Under the pieces are notes generated by a model. It was not told where the DNA came from, did not search any database, and saw only the letters and a list, made by a program, of their open reading frames with translations. From an uncultured Shinella sp. (GTDB lineage: Bacteria; Pseudomonadota; Alphaproteobacteria; Rhizobiales; Rhizobiaceae), in NCBI GenBank assembly GCA_946481465.1, contig CAMLOC010000253.1, forward strand, positions 1-6,017: a stretch of DNA of 6,017 nt, in the 5' to 3' direction. Shown one piece after another: positions 1 to 6,017 of this stretch (position 1 is its first letter; every line of letters begins with the position of its first letter). The translations under genes and the position numbers were made by a program.

Positions 1-887
1 AGGATGGCGTGGCCGGTCTTTTCGGAAAACGTGCGATGGGTTTCCGCCAGTAGCGGCGCGGAGCCGGACACGAAGAGCCGCATGCCGGCGGTAGCCTCCC
101 GCGTCAGGCCCGGATGCTGCACGAGTCGGACGTAGAAGGTGGGCACGCCCATCATCACCGTCGCGCTCGCCATCAGCCGCAAAGCCTCGTCGACGTCGAA
201 TTTCGGCAGCATATACATCGACGCGCCGGCAAGCAGCGTCACGTTCGAGGCAACGAAGAGGCCATGCGTGTGGAAGATCGGCAGAGCGTGGATCAGCCGG
301 TCCGCACTGGTGAAGCACCAGTGATCGCGCAGCGTCAGGGCGTTCGACAGGAGATTGTCGTGCGTCAGGATAGCCCCCTTGGAACGGCCCGTCGTGCCCG
401 AGGTGTAGAGGATCGCTGCCGGATCGTCCGGGCCGCGCTCCGCATCGAGGAAATCGGTCTCCTCGCCCGCTGCAAGCTCCATCAGCGAGCCGCCGCCCGT
501 TTCGTCCAGTGTTTCGACACGGGCGCCGCGGTGGGTAGCGATGTTGACGATGCCATCAGCCGACTTCGGAGTGCAAACGACGAGACGGGGTTCGGCGTCG
601 CCGATGAAATAGTCGAGTTCCGCCAGCGTATAGGCCGTGTTGAGCGGCAGGTAGATGGCACCGGCCCTCACGCAGGCGAGATAGAGCATCAACGCCTCGG
701 GGCTCTTTTCCACCTGCACGGCAACCCGATCGCCGGGACGTACGCCGCGCGTATAGAGGGCGCCCGCCAGCCGGCCCGACATCGCCAGCATGTCGCCATA
801 GGTCCATCGCCGCCCCTCGGCCGTTTCGATGAAGACCGCCTCCTGCCTCGCAGCGGCCCGGATCATGTCGAAAAGATGGTTGCTCAT
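1..887 (-). CDS. matB: Malonyl-CoA synthetase MatB (partial, C-terminus outside window)
   Basis: Acyl-CoA synthetase of the ANL (AMP-forming) superfamily. It is expected to convert malonate, ATP and CoA to malonyl-CoA, AMP and PPi in the cytoplasm. About 295 residues are visible, against roughly 500 for the family, so the C-terminal lid domain and part of the large domain are missing. The P-loop signature YTSGTTGRSKGA lies at residues 161-172, the A4-type motif HALPIFHTHGLF at 200-211, and the GSAPL motif at 274-278. Lys170 and His206 fall at the numbers I recall from mutagenesis of the Rhizobium trifolii enzyme, which supports both the specificity and the start. The ATG overlaps the matA stop as ATGA, with AGGGAG 8 bases upstream (896-901). 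The frame has no stop to the window edge. The specificity call rests on the matA, transporter and regulator context as well as on the motifs. Another short dicarboxylate or acyl substrate is possible but less likely. Confidence 0.93.
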   Translation of the reverse strand, partial: MSNHLFDMIRAAARQEAVFIETAEGRRWTYGDMLAMSGRLAGALYTRGVRPGDRVAVQVEKSPEALMLYLACVRAGAIYLPLNTAYTLAELDYFIGDAEPRLVVCTPKSADGIVNIATHRGARVETLDETGGGSLMELAAGEETDFLDAERGPDDPAAILYTSGTTGRSKGAILTHDNLLSNALTLRDHWCFTSADRLIHALPIFHTHGLFVASNVTLLAGASMYMLPKFDVDEALRLMASATVMMGVPTFYVRLVQHPGLTREATAGMRLFVSGSAPLLAETHRTFSEKTGHAI

Positions 888-2311
888 GCGCTCAACTCCC
901 TGCTTGCCTTCCTTTTCTTGTCCTGGCCTTCAGCAGCCGCGCCGCCGGATAGCGGCACGAGGCTGCGGCCGCCGCGGTCCGCCGGCACGAGACGCCGGAT
1001 GGCGGGCGTCGTCACCACCTCGCTGCGGCTCGCGAAGGCTTCGTGGTTGGTCTCGATATCGTCGAGCTTGTAGAGGTAGTTCACCATCAGGCCGTGCGCC
1101 TGGCGCATCGCGCGCGCTGATCGGTCGGCAAGGAAGTTGATGCGCTCCAGTCGAGCGCCGTTGCCGAGATGGAAGCGGGCCACGGGGTCCGCGATGCGTC
1201 CTTTCGCATCGCGAGCCCTTAGAAAGTACCACGCGGCCGCGGCGGTCATGGCCGGCTGGACGGTTGCCACGATTGCCTCGTCGTCGGCCCAGTCCTTGGT
1301 GTCGAGCATGGCAAGCCTGGCCTTTTCCGCATCGCCGAACACGTCCGATGCCTCTGCGCGCCGTTCACGCGCGAGCCACGCAGCGAAGCCGGGCACCGGC
1401 GAAAGCGTGACGAACGTGTCGAGCTTCGGCAGGTCGCGGCGCAGGTCCTCCACCACCTGCTTGATCAGGAAATTGCCGAAGGAGATGCCCCGCAGGCCCT
1501 CCTGGCAATTCGAGATGGAGTAGAAAACGGCCGTCGTGGCATCGGCAGCCCTGATGAAGTCCCGATCCTCACGCAGGAGCTCGTCGATGCGCGAAGGCAT
1601 ATCCCGCGTGAGCGCCACTTCCACGAAGATCAGAGGTTCGTCCGGCAGTTGCGGATGGAAGAAGGCGAAGCAGCGCCGGTCTTCCGGCGCGAGGCGCCGC
1701 CTCAGTTCGTCCCACCCCCCGATATGGTGGACCGCTTCATAGCGAATGATCTTCTCCAGGATGTCTGCTGGTGTTGACCAGCTTATCGGCCGAAGCACGA
1801 GGAAACCGCGGTTGAACCAGGAGCCGAAGAGATGGGCGAAATCGGCATCGACGGCTTCGAGGTCGCGATCCTCTTCCTTGAGCTTGAGGAGCACTTCGCG
1901 CATGGCGACGAGCGTCGCGATGCCGTTCGGCGCAAGGTTCAGCCGTCGGACCAGTTCCTGGCGCCGCGGTTCGGCGGCGACATGGAGTTCAAGCAGCGCT
2001 TTCGGGCTCTGGCTCGCCCGATAGGCGTCGATCGCCGCCTCCAGCGGTTCAGTCTTCGGTCCGAAGCGGGCAAGCAGCATCCGCATGAATTCGCGCTGCT
2101 TTTCGGTATCGAAGGTTCGCCAGCGGTCGAGGATGTCCTTGGCGAGCGCCATGCCGGAGGCCTCGCCGCGGCTCGACAGCAGCGTCTCGCAGCGTGCCTC
2201 GATCGCGGCGAGCGGATCGAGCGTGTCCTCGCGTACGCCGAAGGACAGGAAGCGCCGTCCCCGCTCGGTGATCGTCTGCAACATGTCGCTGAAGAGGGAT
2301 GCGGTGTTCAT
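884..2311 (-). CDS. matA: Malonyl-CoA decarboxylase MatA
   Basis: Catalyses malonyl-CoA to acetyl-CoA plus CO2 in the cytoplasm, the second step of the MatB/MatA route. The 475-residue protein is of typical length for bacterial malonyl-CoA decarboxylases and appears complete. Residues 1 to about 170 form the charged, helical N-terminal domain. The rest is the GNAT-like catalytic domain, with PLIFVEVALT at 226-235, FYSISNCQEGLRGISFGNFL at 263-282 (matching the region of the human enzyme that holds its catalytic Ser) and ARFHLGNGARLERINFLAD at 378-396, where His381 corresponds to the catalytic His of the family. The last ~15 residues are Lys/Arg-rich and probably unstructured. The ATG at 2311 overlaps the matM stop as ATGA, with GGGAG (2319-2323) 7 bases upstream. 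The stop overlaps the matB start in the same way. Both motif regions are intact, so the enzyme should be active. The family assignment is very secure. Confidence 0.96.
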   Translation of the reverse strand: MNTASLFSDMLQTITERGRRFLSFGVREDTLDPLAAIEARCETLLSSRGEASGMALAKDILDRWRTFDTEKQREFMRMLLARFGPKTEPLEAAIDAYRASQSPKALLELHVAAEPRRQELVRRLNLAPNGIATLVAMREVLLKLKEEDRDLEAVDADFAHLFGSWFNRGFLVLRPISWSTPADILEKIIRYEAVHHIGGWDELRRRLAPEDRRCFAFFHPQLPDEPLIFVEVALTRDMPSRIDELLREDRDFIRAADATTAVFYSISNCQEGLRGISFGNFLIKQVVEDLRRDLPKLDTFVTLSPVPGFAAWLARERRAEASDVFGDAEKARLAMLDTKDWADDEAIVATVQPAMTAAAAWYFLRARDAKGRIADPVARFHLGNGARLERINFLADRSARAMRQAHGLMVNYLYKLDDIETNHEAFASRSEVVTTPAIRRLVPADRGGRSLVPLSGGAAAEGQDKKRKASRELSA

Positions 2312-3624
2312 TGGATGGCTCCCAGCATCTGGTTCGGCAGCCAGGTGGCGATGTCGGGGAAAAAGCAGAGAATGCCGATCGCCAGGAACATGACCAGCAC
2401 ATAGGGAAGCGAGCCCCAGAGAATGTCCTTGGTCGGGATGGTCGGGGCGATCGCATTGATGACGAAGAGGTTGAGCCCGATCGGCGGCGTGATGAGGCCG
2501 ACCTCCATATTGATCGTCAGCACGATCGCGAACCAGTAGGGGTCGAAACCGGCCTGGGTGACGATCGGGAAGAGCATCGGTGCGGTCATGACGATGACCG
2601 CGACGGGCGGCAGGAACATGCCGCAGACCAGCAGGAAGATGTTGATGATGAACATCAGCACCCAGCGATTGACCTCAAGGTCGGCGATGGAGGCCGCGAT
2701 GGTCTGGGTGATGAAGAGGGACGACAATGCGAAAGCGAACAGCTCCGCCGCCGCCATGATCATCATGATCATCACGCTCTCGCGCATGGCCGAGCCGAAG
2801 ATGCCGGCGACAGGCTTCACCCGGAACAGGCGATAGGCGACGATCACGACGATCAACGTGAGGAAGGCACCTGCTCCAGCCGCTTCCGACGGTGTCGCGA
2901 TACCGCCATAGAGCACGTAGAGCGTTCCGGCGATGATCAGGAGGAAGGGCAGGATGCGCGGCAGGCGGGAAAGACGCTCCTGCATCGTGTAACGGATCGC
3001 TCGGGCGTCGAATTCGTAGCCTTTCCGCTTGCAGTCGATGACGGCCCAGATCATGAACATGACGGTGAGCATGATACCGGGGATGACACCCGCCATGAAC
3101 AGACGTCCGATCGATGTCTCCGTCGCGATGCCGTAGACGATGAGCGTCACGGAGGGCGGGATCAGGATGCCAAGCGTCCCACCTGCCGCGATCGATCCGG
3201 TGGCGACCGAGGTCGGATAGCCGCGCTTCAGCATTTCCGGGATCCCCATCTTGCCGATGGCCGCGCAGGTCGCCGGCGACGAGCCGGTCATGCCGGAAAA
3301 AATGGCGCAGGCGCCGATATTCGACAGGACGAGCCCGCCTGGAACACGGTTCAGCCAGCGGTCGAGTGCCGTGTAGAGATCCGAACCGGCCGGCGACGAG
3401 GCGACCGCGGCTCCCATCAGCACGAACATCGGTATGGAGACATAGGCGAGGTTGGCGATGCCCGAAAACATCGTATCGCCCAGTACGTAGAAGATGGCGG
3501 CCCCACTCTGCAGGTAGAGCGCGAAGAAGGCGGCAAGCCCCAGTGCGAAAGCAATCGGCATTCCGGTCGCGAGCAGCACGAAGAGGCAGGCGATGATCAT
3601 GAGGCCGGCGAGGGTAGGGCTCAT
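2308..3624 (-). CDS. matM: TRAP transporter large membrane subunit (DctM family), malonate uptake
   Basis: Large integral-membrane, ion-coupled subunit of a tripartite ATP-independent periplasmic (TRAP) transporter. The protein has 438 residues, typical for DctM, and is hydrophobic throughout with about a dozen predicted membrane segments. Family landmarks are SIPMFVLMG at 63-71, a Gly/Ser-rich stretch containing FSGMTGSSPA at 109-118, GGTLGILIPPS at 148-158, ATPSEAAGAGA at 243-253 and MEVGLITPPIGLN at 373-385. The reading frame is open back to 4233, but I chose the ATG at 3624. It begins a proper DctM N-terminus (MSPTLAGLM), overlaps the matQ stop as ATGA and has AAGGAG (3633-3638) 8 bases upstream. 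The upstream extension only reads matQ in the wrong frame. Malonate as substrate is inferred from the operon. DctM sequence alone gives dicarboxylate-type transport but not the exact ligand. Confidence 0.95.
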   Translation of the reverse strand: MSPTLAGLMIIACLFVLLATGMPIAFALGLAAFFALYLQSGAAIFYVLGDTMFSGIANLAYVSIPMFVLMGAAVASSPAGSDLYTALDRWLNRVPGGLVLSNIGACAIFSGMTGSSPATCAAIGKMGIPEMLKRGYPTSVATGSIAAGGTLGILIPPSVTLIVYGIATETSIGRLFMAGVIPGIMLTVMFMIWAVIDCKRKGYEFDARAIRYTMQERLSRLPRILPFLLIIAGTLYVLYGGIATPSEAAGAGAFLTLIVVIVAYRLFRVKPVAGIFGSAMRESVMIMMIMAAAELFAFALSSLFITQTIAASIADLEVNRWVLMFIINIFLLVCGMFLPPVAVIVMTAPMLFPIVTQAGFDPYWFAIVLTINMEVGLITPPIGLNLFVINAIAPTIPTKDILWGSLPYVLVMFLAIGILCFFPDIATWLPNQMLGAIQ

Positions 3625-4196
3625 CGCGGAAACTCCTTGGGGAGGGGCAGGTCGTTGCCGTTGCCGGTCGCTTGTTGCCCGGCAATCGGCGCATGGGTTC
3701 CGGCCGGCGCCTCTCCCCTGGTCAAGAGGATGAGGATCTGCGCTACATATTGCAGGCAGAGCACCGCGAACCCGACCGGCAATGCCAGAAGCGGTATCCA
3801 GAGCGGCGGCGCCCAGACGCTGGAATGGCGCCAGTTGCCGAGCCAGGCGTCGTGGAACTGGATCCAGGTTGCTGCGAGCATGATGATGCAGAAGGCGAGC
3901 CCCAGAATGCTCGCCGTCAGGCGCATGCCGGCACGGGTGCGCTCGCTGACGAGCAGTTCCACGACGTCGACCCCGACATGGCCGCCCTTCATCAGCACAT
4001 AGGGTGCACCGAGGAACATCGCGGCCGTTGCGGAGAACACGACGAAGTCGGTCTGCCAGATTGTCGCCATGCGAAAGACATAGCGCAGCAGGATCATCTG
4101 GCAGACCACGAGCATGGCCGCGATAATGAGGAGCGTGGCGATGAGGGCCAGCCCGCGCGACAACGCGCTGACCGCCCTGATATAGGCGTTGACCAT
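3621..4196 (-). CDS. matQ: TRAP transporter small membrane subunit (DctQ family), malonate uptake
   Basis: Small membrane subunit that partners MatM in the TRAP complex. The 191 residues show four hydrophobic segments (about 16-37, 51-69, 93-112 and 132-158), the usual DctQ layout. The family core runs from LRYVF at 37-41 through Trp47 to LMKGGHVGVDVVE at 68-80. The position often held by Glu a few residues after the conserved Trp is Asp50 here. A polar tail of about 30 residues, rich in Pro, Gly, Ala and Gln, follows the last membrane segment. The frame is open to an ATG at 4259, but MVNAYIRAVS from 4196 gives a normal DctQ start with CAAGGG (4205-4210) 8 bases upstream. The longer start would add a polar segment made from the intergenic stem-loop. 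The gene follows matP after 70 bases and its TGA overlaps the matM start. Confidence 0.92.
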   Translation of the reverse strand: MVNAYIRAVSALSRGLALIATLLIIAAMLVVCQMILLRYVFRMATIWQTDFVVFSATAAMFLGAPYVLMKGGHVGVDVVELLVSERTRAGMRLTASILGLAFCIIMLAATWIQFHDAWLGNWRHSSVWAPPLWIPLLALPVGFAVLCLQYVAQILILLTRGEAPAGTHAPIAGQQATGNGNDLPLPKEFPR

Positions 4197-4224
4197 CTGA
4201 GATGCCCTTGTTGACCTGAGGAAG

Positions 4225-4251
4225 GGGCGGCAAGTGTCTGACCTGCCGCCC
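4225..4251 (-). other. Intercistronic stem-loop between matP and matQ
   Basis: The 70-base gap between the matP stop and the matQ start contains a perfect 8-bp inverted repeat, GGGCGGCA (4225-4232) and TGCCGCCC (4244-4251), around an 11-base loop that can form two further pairs after one mismatch. On the transcribed minus strand no U-tract follows it, so it does not look like an intrinsic terminator. Hairpins placed after the binding-protein gene are common in transporter operons. They protect the upstream message from 3' exonucleases and so raise binding protein over membrane subunits. That role is inferred here, while the repeat itself is directly visible. Confidence 0.6.
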
Positions 4252-4266
4252 GTTGGCAAGCCAGGC

Positions 4267-5256
4267 CTATTCGACGGCCAGTGCCTTCTCGATCAGCTTG
4301 TCGCCATTCGGCACATTGGCGGCAAAGTTCTTGTACGAGGACTGTCTGGCGACCTCGAGCCAGGCATCGTAGTCCTCCTTCGACATCTCGACCACCTCGA
4401 CGCCCGCCTTCTTATAGGTGTCGATCATGAGCTGGTCACCCTTGCGAACCTCTTCGTTGAAGTAGGCTTCCGCTTTCTCTCCCGCCGTGAGGATCGCCTT
4501 CTGCTGCGCTTCGGTCAGGCCCTCAAAGACCTGCTTGGAGATGAGAACCGGCTCGTACATGAACCAGAGCGCATTTTCGCCGGGCGCCGTCAGGCACTTG
4601 GCGTGCTCGAACAGGCGGTAGGAAACGAAGCTCGCCGACGAGGTGTTCGCCGCATCGAGCACGCCGGTCTGCATGCCGGTATAGATTTCGGACGAGGGCA
4701 TGGACGAGATCGACGCACCGGCCGCCACCAGCATCTCCTCGAAGGCGGGACCGGCGGCGCGGATGACCTGACCCTTGATCGTCTCCGGCGTCGTGATGCA
4801 GCCTTGCTTGGAAGCGAAGGCGCCGGACAGCCACGCGTCGGCGATCACCATCGCACCGGCATTTTCGATGATACCCTTGATGTCCTTCATGAAGTCGGAA
4901 TCGTTGAGACGCGTCGCGCGGTCGAAATTGCCGACGAGGCCCGGCATCAGCGTTGCCGAGAATTCGGGATGCCGGCCGGACGCATAGTCCAGCGGGAAGG
5001 ATGTCATGTCGAGAAGGCCGCGTGTCACGGCGTTCCACTGGTCGTTCGGCTTGTAGAGCGAGGAGCCGGGAAACACCTGGATTTCGAGATCGACATTCGC
5101 GGCCGCCACATCACGGGCGATCATCTGCACCATCTCGTCGCGGATGTCGCCCTTGCCGCCGGGAAACTGGTGGGATGCCTTCAGGATCGTCTGCGCGGAC
5201 GCCGAGCCGGCCAGAAGCGCGGCCGACACGCACAGCATATGTGCAAAATTTCTCAT
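4267..5256 (-). CDS. matP: TRAP transporter periplasmic substrate-binding protein (DctP family), malonate
   Basis: Periplasmic receptor that binds the dicarboxylate and delivers it to MatQM. The 329-residue precursor starts with a classical signal peptide (MRNFAHMLCVSAALLAGSAS) with a likely cut after Ala21, in the ASA/QT context. The mature protein begins with the DctP-type beta strand TILKASHQFP. Arg166, in KGQVIRAAGP (161-170), corresponds to the conserved Arg that grips the ligand carboxylate. SSEIYTGMQTGVLDAAN at 188-204 is the family's second hallmark. The frame is open to 5322, but the ATG at 5256 is chosen because it places the signal peptide at the N-terminus and has a strong GGAGG site just upstream. 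It is the first gene of the operon, directly downstream of the proposed MatR-controlled promoter. The TRAP family is certain. Malonate specificity comes from the operon partners. Confidence 0.94.
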   Translation of the reverse strand: MRNFAHMLCVSAALLAGSASAQTILKASHQFPGGKGDIRDEMVQMIARDVAAANVDLEIQVFPGSSLYKPNDQWNAVTRGLLDMTSFPLDYASGRHPEFSATLMPGLVGNFDRATRLNDSDFMKDIKGIIENAGAMVIADAWLSGAFASKQGCITTPETIKGQVIRAAGPAFEEMLVAAGASISSMPSSEIYTGMQTGVLDAANTSSASFVSYRLFEHAKCLTAPGENALWFMYEPVLISKQVFEGLTEAQQKAILTAGEKAEAYFNEEVRKGDQLMIDTYKKAGVEVVEMSKEDYDAWLEVARQSSYKNFAANVPNGDKLIEKALAVE

Positions 5257-5260
5257 TTTT

Positions 5261-5268
5261 TCCTCCCT
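5261..5268 (-). promoter_or_regulatory. Strong ribosome binding site of matP
   Basis: On the minus strand AGGGAGGA precedes the ATG at 5256 by only about 4-5 bases of A-rich sequence. It fixes the matP start at the signal-peptide methionine rather than at the in-frame ATG at 5322. It is the strongest Shine-Dalgarno in the operon, fitting the high demand for a periplasmic receptor. Confidence 0.8.
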
Positions 5269-5294
5269 GATATTCCGGCCCTCCCGCCGGATTG

Positions 5295-5330
5295 ATATAG
5301 AGTTTGCCGTGGCGATGCGCACAATGTCAA
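5295..5330 (-). promoter_or_regulatory. Candidate matP (mat operon) promoter
   Basis: Reading the minus strand, TTGACA at 5330-5325 is a perfect -35 hexamer. At the usual 17-18 base spacing there is only a poor -10 (GCAAAC or CAAACT, 5307-5301). A good rhizobial-type CTATAT lies at 5300-5295, but about 24 bases from the -35 box. A strong -35 with a weak or badly spaced -10, next to an operator, fits a promoter that needs an activator. The start point is not determined. If the -35 is used, transcription would begin near 5295, leaving a short leader of about 40 bases. Confidence 0.45.
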
Positions 5331-5332
5331 TG

Positions 5333-5348
5333 TTTTTGTATACAAGAA
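5333..5348. promoter_or_regulatory. Probable MatR operator (palindrome)
   Basis: A perfect 10-bp palindrome, TTGTATACAA (5336-5345), extends to a 16-base near-palindrome (5333-5348) with one mismatched pair. It sits in the divergent region between matP and matR, immediately upstream of the matP -35-like box. GntR/FadR regulators typically bind short palindromes of this kind. From memory, the site reported for MatR of Rhizobium leguminosarum bv. trifolii has a TCTTGTA half next to a TACA-type half. On the minus strand this site reads TCTTGTA followed by TACAAAA, a close match. Binding by the adjacent regulator is inferred. Confidence 0.75.
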
Positions 5349-5377
5349 TGTAAATGCCGCATATCTTGTCGTCTTAT

Positions 5378-5383
5378 GAGGAA
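5378..5383 (+). promoter_or_regulatory. Ribosome binding site of matR
   Basis: GAGGAA lies 5 bases before the ATG at 5389. Another in-frame ATG at 5383 overlaps this site and would leave no usable spacing, so 5389 is the better start. Confidence 0.6.
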
Positions 5384-5388
5384 TGGAA

Positions 5389-6017
5389 ATGGCCGGTAAC
5401 ACCTTTCACAAACTGCGGGACGAAATCGAAAACGGTATCGTTACCGGCGAATTTGAACCTGGTGAGCGACTTGACGAGGTGCAGCTGGCCACCCGTTACG
5501 GCGTTTCGCGTACGCCCATACGCGAGGCGTTGATGCAGCTTGGTGCGATCGGCCTCGTCGTGATCCGGCCGCGCCGCGGCGCGGTAGTGGTGGACCCCGC
5601 GCCGGATCGCGTCTTCGAGATGTTCGAGGTGATGGCGGAGATGGAGGGCATGGCAGGCGCCCTGGCCGCCCGCCGGCACACGGAGGATGACCATGCCGCG
5701 CTGGTCCACGCCCATGCGCAGTGCGAAGAGGCGGCCGCCAGCGAGGATACGGATCGCTACTACTACGAGAACGAGACGTTTCACCGGGCGATCTATGCCG
5801 CAAGCCATTCCGGCTTTCTGGAGGAGCAATGCGTCGTCCTTCATCGTCGGCTGAGGCCATATCGGCGCCTTCAGCTGCGCGTGCGGAACCGGATGAAGGT
5901 GTCGCTGAAGGAGCATGGCGAGATCGTTGCCGCGATTCTAGCAGGTGAAGCGGAGGCCGCTCGTGCGCTGCTGCGCGGCCACATTGCCGTGCAGGGGGAC
6001 CGCTTCGGCGATCTCGT
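5389..6017 (+). CDS. matR: GntR-family (FadR/FCD type) transcriptional regulator MatR (partial, C-terminus outside window)
   Basis: DNA-binding regulator, probably responding to malonate or malonyl-CoA, divergent from the mat operon. The 209 visible residues cover nearly all of a FadR-type protein of about 220-240. The N-terminal winged helix-turn-helix includes LATRYGVSRTPIREALMQLG at 33-52, followed by the wing RPRRGAVV at 60-67. The C-terminal helical FCD ligand domain carries the expected metal-site positions: Asn128 and His132 (in ENETFH), His176 (in KEHGEI) and His198 (in RGHIAV). The first position is often Asp, and Asn is a tolerated variant. The frame stays open to the right edge. 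The name MatR is based on position, since GntR subfamily members are hard to tell apart by sequence. In Ensifer meliloti I recall the equivalent regulator being called GtrA. The operator at 5333-5348 may also overlap its own promoter, which would allow autoregulation. Confidence 0.9.
   Translation, partial: MAGNTFHKLRDEIENGIVTGEFEPGERLDEVQLATRYGVSRTPIREALMQLGAIGLVVIRPRRGAVVVDPAPDRVFEMFEVMAEMEGMAGALAARRHTEDDHAALVHAHAQCEEAAASEDTDRYYYENETFHRAIYAASHSGFLEEQCVVLHRRLRPYRRLQLRVRNRMKVSLKEHGEIVAAILAGEAEAARALLRGHIAVQGDRFGDL

Noticed and set aside
114..1073. A 319-codon open frame on the plus strand over matB and the end of matA
   Set aside because: Arg/His-rich composition, no recognisable domain, and it runs antisense to the P-loop and catalytic motifs of MatB. 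It is a high-GC shadow frame.
2755..2773. A short repetitive, palindrome-like stretch of CAT/GATCAT units
   Set aside because: It encodes the Met/Ile run MIMMIM in a membrane segment of MatM (residues 285-290). The repeat follows from the ATG and ATC codons and does not suggest a site.
2299..4002. A 567-codon open frame on the plus strand, opposite matM and matQ
   Set aside because: Its product is an extreme run of Asp, His, Arg and Glu with no fold-like pattern, which is what the complement of GC-rich hydrophobic membrane codons gives. The opposite strand has clear DctM and DctQ proteins.
4225..4251. The matP/matQ hairpin as an intrinsic terminator
   Set aside because: No U-run follows the stem in the transcribed direction, and the downstream genes clearly belong to the same pathway and transporter.
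4234..5295. A 353-codon open frame on the plus strand, opposite matP
   Set aside because: It mirrors matP codon for codon, resembles no family I know, and covers the matP signal peptide and start. The matP frame has a strong ribosome binding site and clear DctP motifs.
5376..5399. A seven-codon mini-ORF overlapping the matR start in another frame
   Set aside because: It has no ribosome binding site of its own at good spacing, and its ATG arises by chance within the matR Shine-Dalgarno region. A leader-peptide role cannot be supported.

Overview
The window holds a malonate catabolism locus from a GC-rich alphaproteobacterium, most likely of the Rhizobiales (Rhizobium, Ensifer or a relative). 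I infer the lineage from the gene content and order (a TRAP transporter followed by matA and matB, with a divergent GntR-family regulator), which matches the mat loci described in rhizobia, and from the high GC content. The exact species cannot be read from the sequence.

Layout: almost everything lies on the minus strand in one operon, transcribed from about 5.3 kb down past position 1. In transcription order it is matP (TRAP periplasmic binding protein, 5256-4267), a 70-bp gap with a stem-loop, matQ (small membrane subunit, 4196-3621), matM (large membrane subunit, 3624-2308), matA (malonyl-CoA decarboxylase, 2311-884) and matB (malonyl-CoA synthetase, from 887, running off the left edge). 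The junctions matQ/matM, matM/matA and matA/matB are all 4-base ATGA overlaps, each preceded by a purine-rich ribosome binding site, which suggests translational coupling. On the plus strand a FadR-type GntR regulator (matR, from 5389) runs off the right edge. The divergent region (5257-5388) carries a perfect palindrome, TTGTATACAA, next to a TTGACA -35-like box for matP. This is the obvious MatR operator.

How it works: MatP captures malonate in the periplasm and MatQM import it by ion-coupled transport. MatB activates it with ATP and CoA to malonyl-CoA, and MatA decarboxylates malonyl-CoA to acetyl-CoA for central metabolism. MatR probably senses malonate through its FCD domain and switches the operon from the shared intergenic region.

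Coding density is very high and I see no mobile element, RNA gene, CRISPR or long repeat. The pathway is known. The points worth a second look are regulatory: the operator and its position relative to the promoter, the matP/matQ stem-loop, and the chain of overlaps. I see no undescribed system here.
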